Counted from the stretch's first letter, positions 53,347 through 63,585 are shown. The stretch is DNA of 64,000 nt from Aeromonas simiae (GCF_000820125.1 NZ_CDBY01000036.1:78976-142975); one strand, 5' to 3'. Numbers and translations: made by a program. The notes: generated by a model not told the origin, from the letters alone.

Positions 53347-56204
53347 GCGACTATAAACACACCCTGAATCTTCCGGAAACCGAGTTTCCGATGCGCGGCG
53401 ATCTGGCCAAGCGTGAACCCCAGATGCTCCAGCGTTGGTATGATCAGGATCTCTACGGCGCGATTCGCAGCGTCAAGAAGGGCAAGAAGTCCTTCATCCT
53501 GCACGATGGCCCTCCCTATGCCAACGGCAGCATCCACATCGGTCACTCCGTCAACAAGATCCTCAAAGACATCATCATCAAGTCCAAGGGGCTCTCTGGT
53601 TTCGACTCTCCCTATGTGCCGGGTTGGGACTGCCACGGCCTGCCCATCGAACTCAAAGTCGAAGGCATGGTCGGCAAGCCGGGCGAGAAGGTGACCCCGG
53701 CCGAGTTCCGCGAAGAGTGCCGTAAGTATGCCAAGACCCAGATTGAGGCCCAGAAGGCCGATTTCATTCGTCTTGGCGTGCTGGGCGATTGGGAGCATCC
53801 CTACCTGACCATGAATTTTGGCACTGAAGCCAATATCATCCGCTCCCTGGCCAAGATCGTCGGTAATGGTCACCTGCACAAGGGCTCCAAGCCGGTGTAC
53901 TGGTGTACCGACTGCGGCTCCGCTCTGGCGGAGGCCGAGGTCGAGTATTACGACAAGAACTCCCCCTCTATCGACGTGCGTTTCAAGGCCGTCGACGAGG
54001 CTGCCGTGGCCGCTAAGTTTGACTGCGCCGAAGGTCATACCGGCAAGGGACCGCTCTCTGCGGTGATCTGGACCACCACGCCGTGGACCCTGCCGGCCAA
54101 CCGCGGTATCGCCATGAATGCCGAGCTCGACTATGCCCTGGTGCAGGTCGAAGGGGACAATCCTGAGCGCCTGATCCTGGCCACCGAGTTGGTCAAGGAT
54201 GTGATGGATCGCGCCGGCATCGAGCACTATCACAACCTGGGCTTTGCCAAGGGGGCAGCCCTTGAGCTGCTGCGCTTTAACCACCCCTTCTACCACTTCG
54301 ACGTGCCTGTGGTGCTGGGTGACCACGTCACCCTGGATGCTGGTACCGGCGCCGTGCACACCGCTCCGGGCCACGGCCAGGAAGACTTTGTGGTCGGTCA
54401 GAAGTACGGGCTTGAAGTGGCGAACCCGGTCGGTAGCAACGGCGTCTATCTGCCGGATACCGAGCTGTTTGCCGGTCAGCATGTGTTCAAGGCTAATGCC
54501 TCCGTCATCGACGTGCTGATCGAGCGCGGTGCACTGCTGCATCACGAGGTGTTCAACCACTCCTATCCGCACTGCTGGCGTCACAAGACCCCGATCATCT
54601 TCCGTGCCACCCCGCAGTGGTTCATCAGCATGGATCAGAACGGTCTGCGCAAGCGCGCCTTGGAAGAGATCGATCGCATCGAGACACAGGGCATCGCCGA
54701 ACACGGCCAGAGCGGCTGGGTGCCGGCCTGGGGTAAGAACCGCATCCAGGCCATGGTAGAAGGTCGCCCGGACTGGTGTATCTCCCGTCAGCGTACCTGG
54801 GGTGTGCCCATCGCACTGTTCGTTGATAAGGATACTCATGCCATCCATCCGGATTCGGTCCGTCTGATGGAAGAGGTGGCCAAGCGCGTCGAGCAGAAGG
54901 GTATCCAGGCCTGGTGGGATCTGGACAAGGCCGAGCTGCTGGGCAGCGATGCCGATCAGTATGAGAAGGTGCCCGATACCCTGGACGTCTGGTTTGACTC
55001 CGGTTCGACCCACGCCTCTGTGGTGGACGCGCGCCCGGAATTCAACGGCAAGCCGGCCGACATGTATCTAGAAGGCTCTGACCAGCACCGTGGTTGGTTC
55101 ATGTCCTCGCTCATGATCGGCGTGGCCATGAAGAACAAGGCCCCCTACAACCAGGTGCTGACCCACGGCTTCACCGTGGATGGCCAGGGCCGCAAGATGT
55201 CCAAGTCGATCGGCAACGTAGTGAGCCCGCAGGACGTGATGAACAAGCTGGGTGCCGACATCCTGCGTCTGTGGGTCGCCAGCACTGACTACACCGGCGA
55301 GATGACGGTCTCCGACGAGATCCTCAAGCGCTCTGCCGACGCCTATCGCCGGATCCGCAATACTGCCCGCTTCCTGCTGGCCAATCTCAACGGCTTCAAT
55401 CCGGCCACCGACATGGTCGCTCCCAGCGACATGGTGCTGGTGGACCGTTGGGCCGTCGGTCGTGCCAAGGCGGTGCAGGCGGAGATTGTCGAGGCATTCG
55501 ATGCCTACAACTTCCACGGTGTGACCCAGAAGTTGATGCAGTTCTGCTCGGTTGAGATGGGCTCTTTCTATCTCGACATCATCAAGGATCGCCAGTACAC
55601 CGCCAAGGCGGATAGTCTGGCTCGTCGCTCCTGCCAGAGCGCCCTCTACCATATCGCCGAGGCCATGGTGCGCTGGATGGCGCCCATCATGAGCTTCACT
55701 GCCGATGAGATTTGGGCCCTGCTGCCGGGTGAGCGCGCCAAGTTCGTGTTCACCGAGGAGTGGTACCAGGGGCTGTTTGGCCTGGCTGCGGATGAGCAGA
55801 TGGGCGATGCCTTCTGGGCCGAGATCCTGAGTGTGCGTGGCGAAGTGAACAAGGCGCTGGAAGCGGCCCGCGGCGAGAAGCGCATCGGCGGCTCTTTGCA
55901 GGCAGAGGTAACCCTCTATGCCAAGCCGGCGCTGGCCGAGCAGCTGCGAGCCCTGGGCGATGAGCTGCGCTTCGTGCTGCTGACCTCCAAGGCCACCGTG
56001 GTGACTGCCGAGGCCGCTGGTGAGGGCGCGGTTGCAACCGAGCGCGACGATCTGTGGGTGAGCGTGGTGCAATCTGCTGCGGCCAAGTGCGATCGCTGCT
56101 GGCACCATGTGGAAGACGTGGGCACCATCGCGGGCCACGAAGAGATCTGTGGCCGCTGTGTGACCAACGTCGATGGCGCCGGTGAAGTGCGCTCCTTTGC
56201 CTGA
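53343..56204 (+). CDS. ileS: Isoleucyl-tRNA synthetase IleS
   Basis: 953-residue class I synthetase. HIGH is at 65-68 ([12 protein letters not shown]) and KMSKS at 618-622 ([10 protein letters not shown]). The CP1 editing domain ([29 protein letters not shown]) lies between them. The C-terminal zinc finger is [12 protein letters not shown] and ICGRC. Overlaps ribF and lspA. Confidence 0.98.
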   Translation: MSDYKHTLNLPETEFPMRGDLAKREPQMLQRWYDQDLYGAIRSVKKGKKSFILHDGPPYANGSIHIGHSVNKILKDIIIKSKGLSGFDSPYVPGWDCHGLPIELKVEGMVGKPGEKVTPAEFREECRKYAKTQIEAQKADFIRLGVLGDWEHPYLTMNFGTEANIIRSLAKIVGNGHLHKGSKPVYWCTDCGSALAEAEVEYYDKNSPSIDVRFKAVDEAAVAAKFDCAEGHTGKGPLSAVIWTTTPWTLPANRGIAMNAELDYALVQVEGDNPERLILATELVKDVMDRAGIEHYHNLGFAKGAALELLRFNHPFYHFDVPVVLGDHVTLDAGTGAVHTAPGHGQEDFVVGQKYGLEVANPVGSNGVYLPDTELFAGQHVFKANASVIDVLIERGALLHHEVFNHSYPHCWRHKTPIIFRATPQWFISMDQNGLRKRALEEIDRIETQGIAEHGQSGWVPAWGKNRIQAMVEGRPDWCISRQRTWGVPIALFVDKDTHAIHPDSVRLMEEVAKRVEQKGIQAWWDLDKAELLGSDADQYEKVPDTLDVWFDSGSTHASVVDARPEFNGKPADMYLEGSDQHRGWFMSSLMIGVAMKNKAPYNQVLTHGFTVDGQGRKMSKSIGNVVSPQDVMNKLGADILRLWVASTDYTGEMTVSDEILKRSADAYRRIRNTARFLLANLNGFNPATDMVAPSDMVLVDRWAVGRAKAVQAEIVEAFDAYNFHGVTQKLMQFCSVEMGSFYLDIIKDRQYTAKADSLARRSCQSALYHIAEAMVRWMAPIMSFTADEIWALLPGERAKFVFTEEWYQGLFGLAADEQMGDAFWAEILSVRGEVNKALEAARGEKRIGGSLQAEVTLYAKPALAEQLRALGDELRFVLLTSKATVVTAEAAGEGAVATERDDLWVSVVQSAAAKCDRCWHHVEDVGTIAGHEEICGRCVTNVDGAGEVRSFA

Positions 56205-56710
56205 TGGGTGACATGATGCAACACAAGAGTGGTTTGCGTTGGCTGTGGCTGGCCGTGCTGGCCTTCATCCTTGACCAGGCGAGCAAGCTCGCCGTGGTCA
56301 AGCTGCTGCCATACGGCTATCCGGGGGTGGAGATCACCCCCTTCTTCAATCTGGTGCATGTCTACAACAAGGGCGCTGCATTCAGCTTCCTGGCTGATCA
56401 GGGTGGATGGCAGCGCTGGTTCTTCGCCGTGCTGGCCTTTGCCATCTGCGGCCTGCTGATCCATTGGCTGCGCAAGCAATCGGTCACCCAGCGCTGGAGT
56501 GGTATTGCCTACGCCTTCATCATTGGTGGGGCGCTCGGTAATGTGTTCGACCGGCTGGTACTGGGTCACGTGGTCGACTTTCTCGACCTCTACTGGGGCC
56601 GTTCCCACTGGCCGGCCTTCAATCTGGCCGACAGCTTCATCTTCATCGGTGCTGCCATGATAGTGCTAGATGGCCTGTGCGGTGACAAACAAGCCAAGGA
56701 GCCTGCATGA
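56204..56710 (+). CDS. lspA: Lipoprotein signal peptidase LspA
   Basis: 168-residue inner-membrane aspartyl protease with four helices. The catalytic aspartates are in GNVFDRL and FNLADSF; YNKGAAFSFLAD is the other family motif. It cleaves prolipoproteins after Lgt acts. The ATG overlaps the ileS stop by one base; a second ATG at 56213 is possible. Ends in a 4-base overlap with fkpB. Confidence 0.97.
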   Translation: MGDMMQHKSGLRWLWLAVLAFILDQASKLAVVKLLPYGYPGVEITPFFNLVHVYNKGAAFSFLADQGGWQRWFFAVLAFAICGLLIHWLRKQSVTQRWSGIAYAFIIGGALGNVFDRLVLGHVVDFLDLYWGRSHWPAFNLADSFIFIGAAMIVLDGLCGDKQAKEPA

Positions 56711-57159
56711 GCAGCGTCATCGCGGCAGACAGCCAGGTGATCTTCCACTTCACCATCAAGCTGGAGGATGGCTCGGTGGCGGACAGCACCCAGCTTGGCG
56801 GCAAGCCGGCCCGGCTGGTGATGGGGGATGGTAGCCTGACCCCGAGCTTTGAGGCGTGCCTGCTGGGCCTTAGCGCCGGTGAGGCCAAGAGCTTCACCCT
56901 GGCGCCGGAGCAGGCCTTTGGCCTGCCCAACCCCGACAATATCCACCACCTCGATCGTGCCAAGTTCGGCGCCGACGCCGAACCCGAGGTCGGCGCCATC
57001 ATCGGGTTCAGCCTGCCCAATGGCGGCGAGATCCCGGGGATCGTCAGAGCCGTGGAGGGGATGTCGGTGACCGTCGATTTCAACCATCCGCTGGCCGGGC
57101 ATACCGTGACCTTCGAGGTCGAGATCCTGGCGGTGGATGAGGAGCTGGAGGAGGTCTGA
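56707..57159 (+). CDS. fkpB: FKBP-type peptidyl-prolyl isomerase FkpB (SlpA)
   Basis: 150 residues. The FKBP domain starts [18 protein letters not shown], followed by an IF (insert-in-flap) chaperone domain ([20 protein letters not shown]) typical of SlpA/FkpB. Cytoplasmic isomerase and chaperone. Position between lspA and ispH and the overlaps on both sides are conserved in enterobacteria. Confidence 0.95.
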   Translation: MSSVIAADSQVIFHFTIKLEDGSVADSTQLGGKPARLVMGDGSLTPSFEACLLGLSAGEAKSFTLAPEQAFGLPNPDNIHHLDRAKFGADAEPEVGAIIGFSLPNGGEIPGIVRAVEGMSVTVDFNHPLAGHTVTFEVEILAVDEELEEV

Positions 57160-58094
57160 TGGAGATCCTGCTTGCCAACCCACGCGGGTTCTGCGCCGGT
57201 GTCGACCGTGCTATCAGCATTGTCGAGAGCGCGCTGGAGAAGTTTGGGGCGCCCATCTATGTGCGCCATGAAGTGGTGCATAACCGCTATGTGGTGAACA
57301 AGCTCAAGGAGGCGGGGGCCATCTTCGTCGAGGAGATCGACGAGGTGCCGGATGACAACATTGTCATTTTCTCTGCCCACGGCGTCTCCAAGGCGGTACG
57401 CGAGAAGGCCAAGTCACGGGAGCTCAAGGTATTTGACGCGACCTGCCCACTGGTGACCAAGGTGCATATGGAAGTTCATCGCGCCAGTCGCAAGGGGTCA
57501 GAGGCCGTGCTCATCGGCCACGCCGGTCATCCTGAGGTGATCGGTACCATGGGGCAGTACGAGAATCCGAACGGTGGCATGTATCTGGTGGAGACCCCGG
57601 ATGACGTGGCGCGTCTTATCGTGAAGAACCCGGACGATCTCTGCTTTGTCACCCAGACCACCCTGAGCGTGGATGAGACCTCCGACGTTATCGATGCCCT
57701 GCGTCGCCACTTCCCCAAGATCCAGGGGCCGCGCAAGGATGACATCTGCTACGCCACCCAGAACCGTCAGGACGCGGTGCGCGAGATGGCGGGCTTGGTA
57801 CAGGCCATGCTGGTGGTGGGTTCGCGTAATTCCTCCAACTCCAACCGCTTGCGCGAGCTGGCCGAAAAGGTGGGCGCCCGTGCCTATCTGATCGACGATG
57901 CCGCCATGATAGAGCCGAGCTGGCTGGAAGGGGTTGAACGGGTGGGTGTCACCGCAGGAGCCTCGGCCCCCGAGGTGCTGGTTCAGTCGGTCATCTCCAG
58001 GTTGCGCGAGCTGGGCGGCCAGATGGTGGCCGAGCATCCCGGCCGTGAAGAGAACGTGGTGTTTGAGGTGCCCGCCGAGCTGCGGATCCTTTAA
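57159..58094 (+). CDS. ispH: 4-hydroxy-3-methylbut-2-enyl diphosphate reductase IspH
   Basis: 311-residue [4Fe-4S] enzyme, last step of the MEP isoprenoid pathway. The cluster cysteines are Cys12 (PRGFCAGV), the Cys in DATCPLV and the Cys in [18 protein letters not shown] and the catalytic [10 protein letters not shown] are present. ATG overlaps the fkpB stop. A strong terminator closes the operon. Confidence 0.98.
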   Translation: MEILLANPRGFCAGVDRAISIVESALEKFGAPIYVRHEVVHNRYVVNKLKEAGAIFVEEIDEVPDDNIVIFSAHGVSKAVREKAKSRELKVFDATCPLVTKVHMEVHRASRKGSEAVLIGHAGHPEVIGTMGQYENPNGGMYLVETPDDVARLIVKNPDDLCFVTQTTLSVDETSDVIDALRRHFPKIQGPRKDDICYATQNRQDAVREMAGLVQAMLVVGSRNSSNSNRLRELAEKVGARAYLIDDAAMIEPSWLEGVERVGVTAGASAPEVLVQSVISRLRELGGQMVAEHPGREENVVFEVPAELRIL

Positions 58095-58098
58095 TCAA

Positions 58099-58129
58099 TG
58101 ATGCCGGCAGATGCCGGCATCACTCTTTT
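58099..58129 (+). terminator. Terminator of the ribF-ispH operon
   Basis: A 10-base perfect stem (58099-58108 with 58113-58122), 4-base loop, then CTCTTTT. Confidence 0.85.
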
Positions 58130-58145
58130 CGTCCCCTGATTCTTT

Positions 58146-58526
58146 CTATTTCCAGCAATCAGCGGGTGTCTTGATATCAGCCTTATTGATGGTCATGGTG
58201 GCACAACCTGTGTCACCTATTTGCGCACCTTTGGCAACTGCCCTGAGGGTGTAGGTCGTGGCACTGGCCCCTGAGATGGAGAAGTCGTAGTAATCACTGC
58301 TCGGATTACCGACTTGTGCCGGGTTGCTGCTGTAGCTGGCATTGCTGAGACGATACTCCTCCTGCTTTAGCTGCATGGAAAAGAGCCCCTTGATGGCGTC
58401 AGCGCGGCGGGACTGCTGCAACCCCTTAGTGAAGGAGGGGTAAGCAACGGCTGCGATGATCGCCACGATGGCTACCGCAACCAGCAGTTCGATGAGTGTT
58501 ATGCCATTCATTGAGCGTTTTGACAT
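58146..58526 (-). CDS. Type IV minor pilin, PilE-like
   Basis: 126 residues. A short leader (MSKRSMNG) is followed by the class III prepilin motif ITLIELLVAVAIVAIIAAVAYPSF. Gly(-1) and Glu(+5) are present, but position +1 is Ile instead of Phe. The globular part (SYYDFSISG-like SDYYDFSISG, YTLRAVAKG) and the C-terminal disulfide pair (GCATM...DCWK) match PilE-type minor pilins. It is cleaved and N-methylated by the prepilin peptidase. A GTG two codons upstream (58532) is an alternative start. Only 60-odd bases separate it from the divergent fimT-like gene. Confidence 0.87.
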   Translation of the reverse strand: MSKRSMNGITLIELLVAVAIVAIIAAVAYPSFTKGLQQSRRADAIKGLFSMQLKQEEYRLSNASYSSNPAQVGNPSSDYYDFSISGASATTYTLRAVAKGAQIGDTGCATMTINKADIKTPADCWK

Positions 58527-58592
58527 CGGCACTATTCCTGAAAAGAGTCGATACTGTGAGGATAGTAGGCCACGCCCACGGAAGGGCGGTTG

Positions 58593-59156
58593 ATGGGGGC
58601 GCAGCAGATGAAAAGGGCGCGTTGTGAGCAGGGACGGGGGTTTACGTTATTGGAGCTGATGGTGTCCATTGCGATGGTCGCCATTCTCGTTACCGTCGCC
58701 TTGCCCAGCTACAGTTCTTTGCGTCAGGAGCAACTCGTCAAAGCGGCCACCCAAGCCATTTATACCGACATGATGCTGCTCAAGTCCGAGTCGATTAAGC
58801 GCAATCAGGGGCTCTCCCTCATCATCTTTAACAGCGGCCAGAGTAACTGGTGCTATCGCATCGCTATCGATGGCACGGCGACGTGCACCAGTTGCAACAC
58901 CACTTGTTCGACTCTGGAGGGGCGTAAAGGTGGGGATGCAACCGAGTTCCCCGGAATCGCGTTGACGGCAAGTTATAGCGAGTCAGCCAGTAAGGTCAGA
59001 CCGGTTGCATTTTCACCCAGAAGAGGCTCCTTGCCGGCCGGTAATATACAGTTGACCGCCAATGCGTACAGCATGCAGGTAGTGACCAACAATCTGGGAC
59101 GAGTGCGAAGCTGCGCGCCTACTGGAAGTAAGGTCGGAGGGGTACCCGCATGCTGA
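58593..59156 (+). CDS. Type IV minor pilin, FimT/GspH-like
   Basis: 187 residues. Prepilin cleavage motif GRG/FTLLELMVSIAMVAILVTVALPSY with Glu5. The body has the GspH/FimT-like pattern (AIYTDMMLLKSESIKRNQGLSL) and four cysteines in CTSCNTTC plus a C-terminal Cys pair. FimT-type minor pilins are involved in pilus priming and, in some bacteria, DNA binding. The likely start is ATG 58593 (GGAAGG upstream); ATG 58608 is also possible. It overlaps the pilW-like gene by 7 bases. Confidence 0.85.
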   Translation: MGAQQMKRARCEQGRGFTLLELMVSIAMVAILVTVALPSYSSLRQEQLVKAATQAIYTDMMLLKSESIKRNQGLSLIIFNSGQSNWCYRIAIDGTATCTSCNTTCSTLEGRKGGDATEFPGIALTASYSESASKVRPVAFSPRRGSLPAGNIQLTANAYSMQVVTNNLGRVRSCAPTGSKVGGVPAC

Positions 59157-59776
59157 GCCGCCACGCTGGTTTTAGTCTGGTGGAGCTGATGGTGGCCATG
59201 GTCGCCGGACTGCTGCTGGTTGCCGCAGTGTCGGCACTGTTTGCCTCCATTCTGCGCGCCGATCAGACCTCGATGCAGGTCAGCCGGCTCAATCAGGAGA
59301 TGCAATCGATCGTGGACATGATGGCCAGAGATCTGCAGCGCTCCGGCTATGATGCGGGCGCAACCGCCTTTCTTGGGGCGACATCGAGTGCTCGTTCCTC
59401 CTTTTATTTTGACTCTGTGACCGACCTGATGAGTGAGACGGCAGCGGGCTCAAAGCGCTATCTCTGCTTGCGGATTCGTTATGACGATAATGGCAATTCG
59501 GCGTTGGATAGCGATGAGACTCGGGTCTACAGCTACAGCAGTGCCAGTAAGGGAGTCAGGCTCGATACCGGAAATTCAGCCTCTTGCTCAGGAGGTAGTC
59601 TGCTTAGCACCGACAATACCATCGATATATCCAGCCTCACTTTTGAGCTTCTGAGTAGTAGCCTTTCGGCTGGCGCGAGGACGATCCGCCTTTCCATGAC
59701 AGGTAATTACAAGGCGACACCGGCCATATCTCTTTCGCTGCAGCGCGATATCAAGCTGCGCAATGATGGGTACTGA
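59150..59776 (+). CDS. Type IV minor pilin, PilW/GspJ-like
   Basis: 208 residues. MLSRHAG/FSLVELMVAMVAGLLLVAAVSALFA is a canonical prepilin N-terminus with Glu5. It is followed by SRLNQEMQSIVDMMARDLQRSGYD, the long amphipathic helix typical of PilW. Pairs with PilX and PilV in the tip-initiating complex. GGAGGGGTACCCGC precedes the start. Overlaps the upstream and downstream genes. Confidence 0.85.
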   Translation: MLSRHAGFSLVELMVAMVAGLLLVAAVSALFASILRADQTSMQVSRLNQEMQSIVDMMARDLQRSGYDAGATAFLGATSSARSSFYFDSVTDLMSETAAGSKRYLCLRIRYDDNGNSALDSDETRVYSYSSASKGVRLDTGNSASCSGGSLLSTDNTIDISSLTFELLSSSLSAGARTIRLSMTGNYKATPAISLSLQRDIKLRNDGY

Positions 59777-59780
59777 CACG

Positions 59781-60881
59781 ATGCGGCGCTCGCTTGGTTT
59801 CACCACCTTTACCGTCACTTTGTTGCTGATCACCATTCTGATCGGCGTCTCGTTGCTGGTCGGTAAATTGATGGTGATCGACAGGCGGATCACTCTGAAT
59901 GAGGTGCTGTACCGTCAGGCTCTGGCTCTGGCTGAACTGGGGATCGCTGATGGTATTGGGCGGCTGGCCTACGACGCCAGTTGGCGAACCAGTGGTAGTG
60001 GAACCACAGTCTCGTCGGCAACCGGTAGTTACACCCTGACCGCACTCAATGATATGGCAATCAATGTGGGCTCGGCCGTAGTGACCCCGGTACGAGTGAG
60101 AGCTCAGGCCACTCTGGCTGATACGACGGCGCAAGCCGTAGTGGAGGTCAAAACCGTGAGTGTGAATGTGTTGGCAGGAACACCCGCAGCGCCGTTGACC
60201 GTGGCTGGGGGCATGGTCATTGGCGGTAATTTTACTGCTGTAGCAAATCCCAACGGTGGGGGGCTCGGAGTGCCTCTCTCCGTCTGGACGAATGATGATG
60301 TTGGTGGGCACGGCTCTTGGCAAACCTGCCATCAAGGTGATTACAGCGCTGGGTGTAGTTCTAACCTCAGCGATAACAGTCACAAGAACTCCGATATCAA
60401 GGACAACGACCCGGATTTCCCGACCGACCTGGTCTGGTACCTGTTCAATCAACCTGATACGGAAGAGGGGTGGTTGAATCTGGAAGCCTTGGCCGTACAA
60501 CAGGTAAATGACTGCAATGGCCTCACTACGGCATCGAGCGGCTTGATCATCGTTGATGGGGATTGCGCCATGCCAGGAGAGATCGGCAGTGTGGCGAGTC
60601 CGGTCATACTGATTGTCAGAGACGGAGAGCTGACAATGAACGGGGGCAGTATCTTCAATGGCCTTATCTTTGATTATTCATCTGACCCCGCCACGATTGT
60701 TCCGGATGCCAAGGCAAACGGGACGGCGACCGTGAATGGCGCTTTGGTGGCTAACTTCCCGCTCGAAATTACCAGCGGGACATTCAATGCTGTCTATGAT
60801 GCGTCGGTGTTGCAGAATCTCGGAAGCGGGGCTGCCTTTAAGCGGATCAATATTGTTCCTGGCAGTTGGCGAGACTGGTAG
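59781..60881 (+). CDS. PilX-like type IV pilus assembly protein
   Basis: 366 residues, longer than typical PilX (about 200). N-terminal hydrophobic helix (SLGFTTFTVTLLLITILIGVSLLVG) without Glu5, as PilX and GspK proteins commonly lack it. VLYRQALALAELGIADGIGRLAYD is the usual first helix. The remainder is beta-rich, Gly/Asn/Thr-rich and contains paired cysteines (QTCHQGDYSAGC). Starts at ATG 59763 or 59766 are possible and would overlap pilW; 59781 gives the short leader expected. 8 bases before the pilV-like gene. Confidence 0.75.
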   Translation: MRRSLGFTTFTVTLLLITILIGVSLLVGKLMVIDRRITLNEVLYRQALALAELGIADGIGRLAYDASWRTSGSGTTVSSATGSYTLTALNDMAINVGSAVVTPVRVRAQATLADTTAQAVVEVKTVSVNVLAGTPAAPLTVAGGMVIGGNFTAVANPNGGGLGVPLSVWTNDDVGGHGSWQTCHQGDYSAGCSSNLSDNSHKNSDIKDNDPDFPTDLVWYLFNQPDTEEGWLNLEALAVQQVNDCNGLTTASSGLIIVDGDCAMPGEIGSVASPVILIVRDGELTMNGGSIFNGLIFDYSSDPATIVPDAKANGTATVNGALVANFPLEITSGTFNAVYDASVLQNLGSGAAFKRINIVPGSWRDW

Positions 60882-60889
60882 AGGTCATC

Positions 60890-62986
60890 ATGAAACAGTG
60901 GAAGTCTCACAAGGGATACGGTCTGCTGGAGATCTTGCTCACACTGGTGCTGCTGGGGGTCGGTGTGGCGGGATTGGTGGCATTCTCCCGAGGACTACTG
61001 GGCGTCTCTCAAGATGGAAAACGCTACGAAGTGGCTATGCGCTTGGCTGAGTCCAAGCTGGATGAATTGCGTAATTTCAATGGCATCGTAACAGCGGTAT
61101 CACCACTGCGTGCCTATCAGGGGATATCGGCGGGCAGTGGCAATCAGACGGTCTCAGGGGATACCTACAGCCTGAGCTGGGCGGTCAGTAATCAGTTTTG
61201 GGGGGGGAGTGGTTGGGTCACCAGCCAACCTGCGGGTTATCTCTTTTCCTATCCAGCACGCAAAGTTGTGACGGTGACGGTCAGTTGGAGTGATAACCAA
61301 GGGCAGAGCAAAAGTCTCCAGCTATCAGGAGCGATAACCCCCGTCGATACGCTCTCGGCCTCTCAACTGAACAATGGTCTGGATACCACCCGTCCCAAGC
61401 CAAAAGTCTCTTACACACCAGGTGTGGTCCCCGACGTGGTTTCGGTCGATCTGGGTAATGGCAGCAAGAAAGAGACCAGCAAGCCGCTACCTCATATCAA
61501 GGGCAACACGGGCTCCAGTCGACTGATCCAGTTTGACTCGATCACTTATCAAACCCAGGGCACGGCCAGTAATAAACAGTCGCTACAAGACACGGCCACG
61601 GTCTACTGTTCTTGCTCCACGACCGGGAACTTTGAAAAAGCTTATCTTCCTGACACTCCTTACTATTCAGCTAATGACAGGGTTCAGTACTGGAAAACGG
61701 GGGAGTTGGTCGACAAAGGGGTTGGGGTATTGCAGGGTAACAGCAATCAGCAAGAGACTCTCTGTCCCTCCTGTTGCCGTGAACATTATGATGTGGCTGA
61801 CAAGGGCTTCTTTGGTTATTACGCTCCCTTGAATATCAGTCGCGGCAAATACCGGATGAGTGGGGCATCGCTGCAATCGGTTAGCAGTGGAGACTATATC
61901 GATGCGTGCCGTTTTATCAGAATCGATGGTGTTTACCGACCCGCCCCGGATTGGCGATTGGTCTCATTAACAACCTTTTCCGCAGCGTTTCTTAACGATG
62001 CAACCAATCTTGCCAATTACCAAGCCTATATCGCCTACGTCATCACGGAGCATGCAAAATGGCAACAGAGCGCCTTTGCCAGCAAAAGTGACAGCAACTG
62101 GTCGGCTGTCAGTTCATCCCCTTCGATACAGAGCTTTAACACCTGGTTGGCCGGCAATCGAGGCGGCAGTAGTACCGATCTCTCCACCCCTATCGGAACC
62201 CTGCAACTCATCAGTCGGGGCATCTATGTTGATATTATGTCTCCCGGCTATTTGAGTAATGAGGTCTTTCAAGGGGGAGCGAGCGAGCCGAATATCGCCA
62301 AGATCCCCTTCCAGGATGTCAACATGACCCTGCTCAGTGAGTGGAGCAGTGGTGACAGTAACAAGGCGACGGTGACCAGCCAGCCCATAGCGACGGTCGT
62401 CGACCCGACCAACAACTATTACGGCACTTATAGTCGGGGATTACTCAGTGCCAAGAACACCACCTTCTCCGGCACACCACAGACTGACACACCGATCACC
62501 ATCACGGCCCGCAGTTATCAGGGGAACTCCGGCATAGTGGGGGCTCCTGTGTTGCAGCAGGATATCGATGCGCAGGTCAGTTCGACCATGCGGGTCAGCA
62601 TCCTAGCATCTGCCGTTGCCAATCTGCACGGTGTCGTCGAGTGCTTGCAGTTGAAGACGACGGGCAATGCCAATAATCCCAATCACAGCGCCGTCTCCTG
62701 TGATGCGACCTCTGTTGGTTTGACCGTGGGCGTCAACAATATGAATGTCACCTGCTCGCTCCTCGATATGGGCAAGCCGGCCAAACCGAATTACACCTGC
62801 AGTGGAGTGCCCAGCTCGAGTTTCACGCTGACTCTGTCCAAGAGTGGTTACAGAGTGACCCCCTCTTCTCAATCACTGACCTTGCCTAGTAGTGGTTCAA
62901 CCACCAGTGGTTGTGTGATGATGGTGGAAGAGGCATTGTTGGCCGTTCTGCCAGCGACGCCCACAACTTGTAGCTCTCAGCCTTGA
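60890..62986 (+). CDS. Very large PilV-like prepilin
   Basis: 698 residues, against about 150-200 for ordinary PilV. HKG/YGLLEILLTLVLLGVGVAGLVAFSRG is a prepilin N-terminus with Gly(-1) and Glu(+5). ESKLDELRNF is the next helix, as in PilV. After about residue 110 the sequence is not a recognised family: Ser/Thr/Asn-rich, with Cys240, Cys242 and a CPSCC cluster (292-296) next to His299, then a C-terminal region with paired cysteines and Ser/Thr runs. It may be a pilus-tip adhesin or take the place of PilY1. GAGG precedes the ATG. Codon use is more AT-rich than the flanking operons. Confidence 0.72.
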   Translation: MKQWKSHKGYGLLEILLTLVLLGVGVAGLVAFSRGLLGVSQDGKRYEVAMRLAESKLDELRNFNGIVTAVSPLRAYQGISAGSGNQTVSGDTYSLSWAVSNQFWGGSGWVTSQPAGYLFSYPARKVVTVTVSWSDNQGQSKSLQLSGAITPVDTLSASQLNNGLDTTRPKPKVSYTPGVVPDVVSVDLGNGSKKETSKPLPHIKGNTGSSRLIQFDSITYQTQGTASNKQSLQDTATVYCSCSTTGNFEKAYLPDTPYYSANDRVQYWKTGELVDKGVGVLQGNSNQQETLCPSCCREHYDVADKGFFGYYAPLNISRGKYRMSGASLQSVSSGDYIDACRFIRIDGVYRPAPDWRLVSLTTFSAAFLNDATNLANYQAYIAYVITEHAKWQQSAFASKSDSNWSAVSSSPSIQSFNTWLAGNRGGSSTDLSTPIGTLQLISRGIYVDIMSPGYLSNEVFQGGASEPNIAKIPFQDVNMTLLSEWSSGDSNKATVTSQPIATVVDPTNNYYGTYSRGLLSAKNTTFSGTPQTDTPITITARSYQGNSGIVGAPVLQQDIDAQVSSTMRVSILASAVANLHGVVECLQLKTTGNANNPNHSAVSCDATSVGLTVGVNNMNVTCSLLDMGKPAKPNYTCSGVPSSSFTLTLSKSGYRVTPSSQSLTLPSSGSTTSGCVMMVEEALLAVLPATPTTCSSQP

Positions 62987-63030
62987 GTTGCCTATAATCG
63001 GCGCATTGTGTGTATGGAACGGAACTAACG

Positions 63031-63492
63031 ATGACTGACGATCCTTGGGCCCTGTGCCATCTTGATGACTCCTTCGACGCCTCGGTGTTAGGTACCAAAG
63101 GCGCTCAACTGCAATGGTTTGAAGACCGGGATGATCTGCTGGAATTCCTGCGGGAGGATTTCGTCGATCTGCTGGCCGATACCGGGGAGCTGGATGAGGA
63201 GCAGACTGAGGCGGCCAAGGCTCGTTTTGCGCTGTTGATCGAGCAGAGTTTTGACGACCGAGGACTGGTGGATGCGCTCAATGATCTGGCGTCAGGCCTG
63301 CGCCGTATCATCTGGATGGGGCCGCTCTCCGAGTTGGCTGAGGTACATGAAGAGTTTGCATCGGCCCTGCGGCGCTATTTCTGGGAGCAGTTTGAGGGGG
63401 ATGAAGACGATCCCGATGCCTGGATTCCAGAAGAGTTATGGCCACAGCTGGCTGAAATCGTGGATGAGTTTTTAGCTGAGGGTGAGTACTGA
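63031..63492 (+). CDS. Acidic protein of unknown function
   Basis: Family not recognised. 153 residues, very acidic (LREDFVDLLADTGELDEEQTE, EQFEGDEDDPDAWIPEELW), mostly helical, no signal peptide or membrane segment. Motif-like stretches are QLQWFEDRDDLLEFL and RRIIWMGPLSELAEVHEEF. Start ATG 63031 is 45 bases after the pilV-like stop; a longer frame from 63010 exists but lacks a ribosome site. It ends before a strong bidirectional terminator. Conservation of aromatic and acidic positions suggests a real cytoplasmic protein; no function is proposed. Confidence 0.7.
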   Translation: MTDDPWALCHLDDSFDASVLGTKGAQLQWFEDRDDLLEFLREDFVDLLADTGELDEEQTEAAKARFALLIEQSFDDRGLVDALNDLASGLRRIIWMGPLSELAEVHEEFASALRRYFWEQFEGDEDDPDAWIPEELWPQLAEIVDEFLAEGEY

Positions 63493-63526
63493 ATTTCATC
63501 TTCATCGGGGCGTGAATCACATCAAG

Positions 63527-63557
63527 AAAAAGGCCGACAGTATCTGTCGGCCTTTTT
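63527..63557. terminator. Bidirectional terminator
   Basis: A 14-base perfect stem including flanking A5/T5 runs (63527-63540 with 63544-63557), between two convergent genes. Confidence 0.92.
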
Positions 63558-63585
63558 CTGTGATGGCGGGATGGATAGCCTGGAG

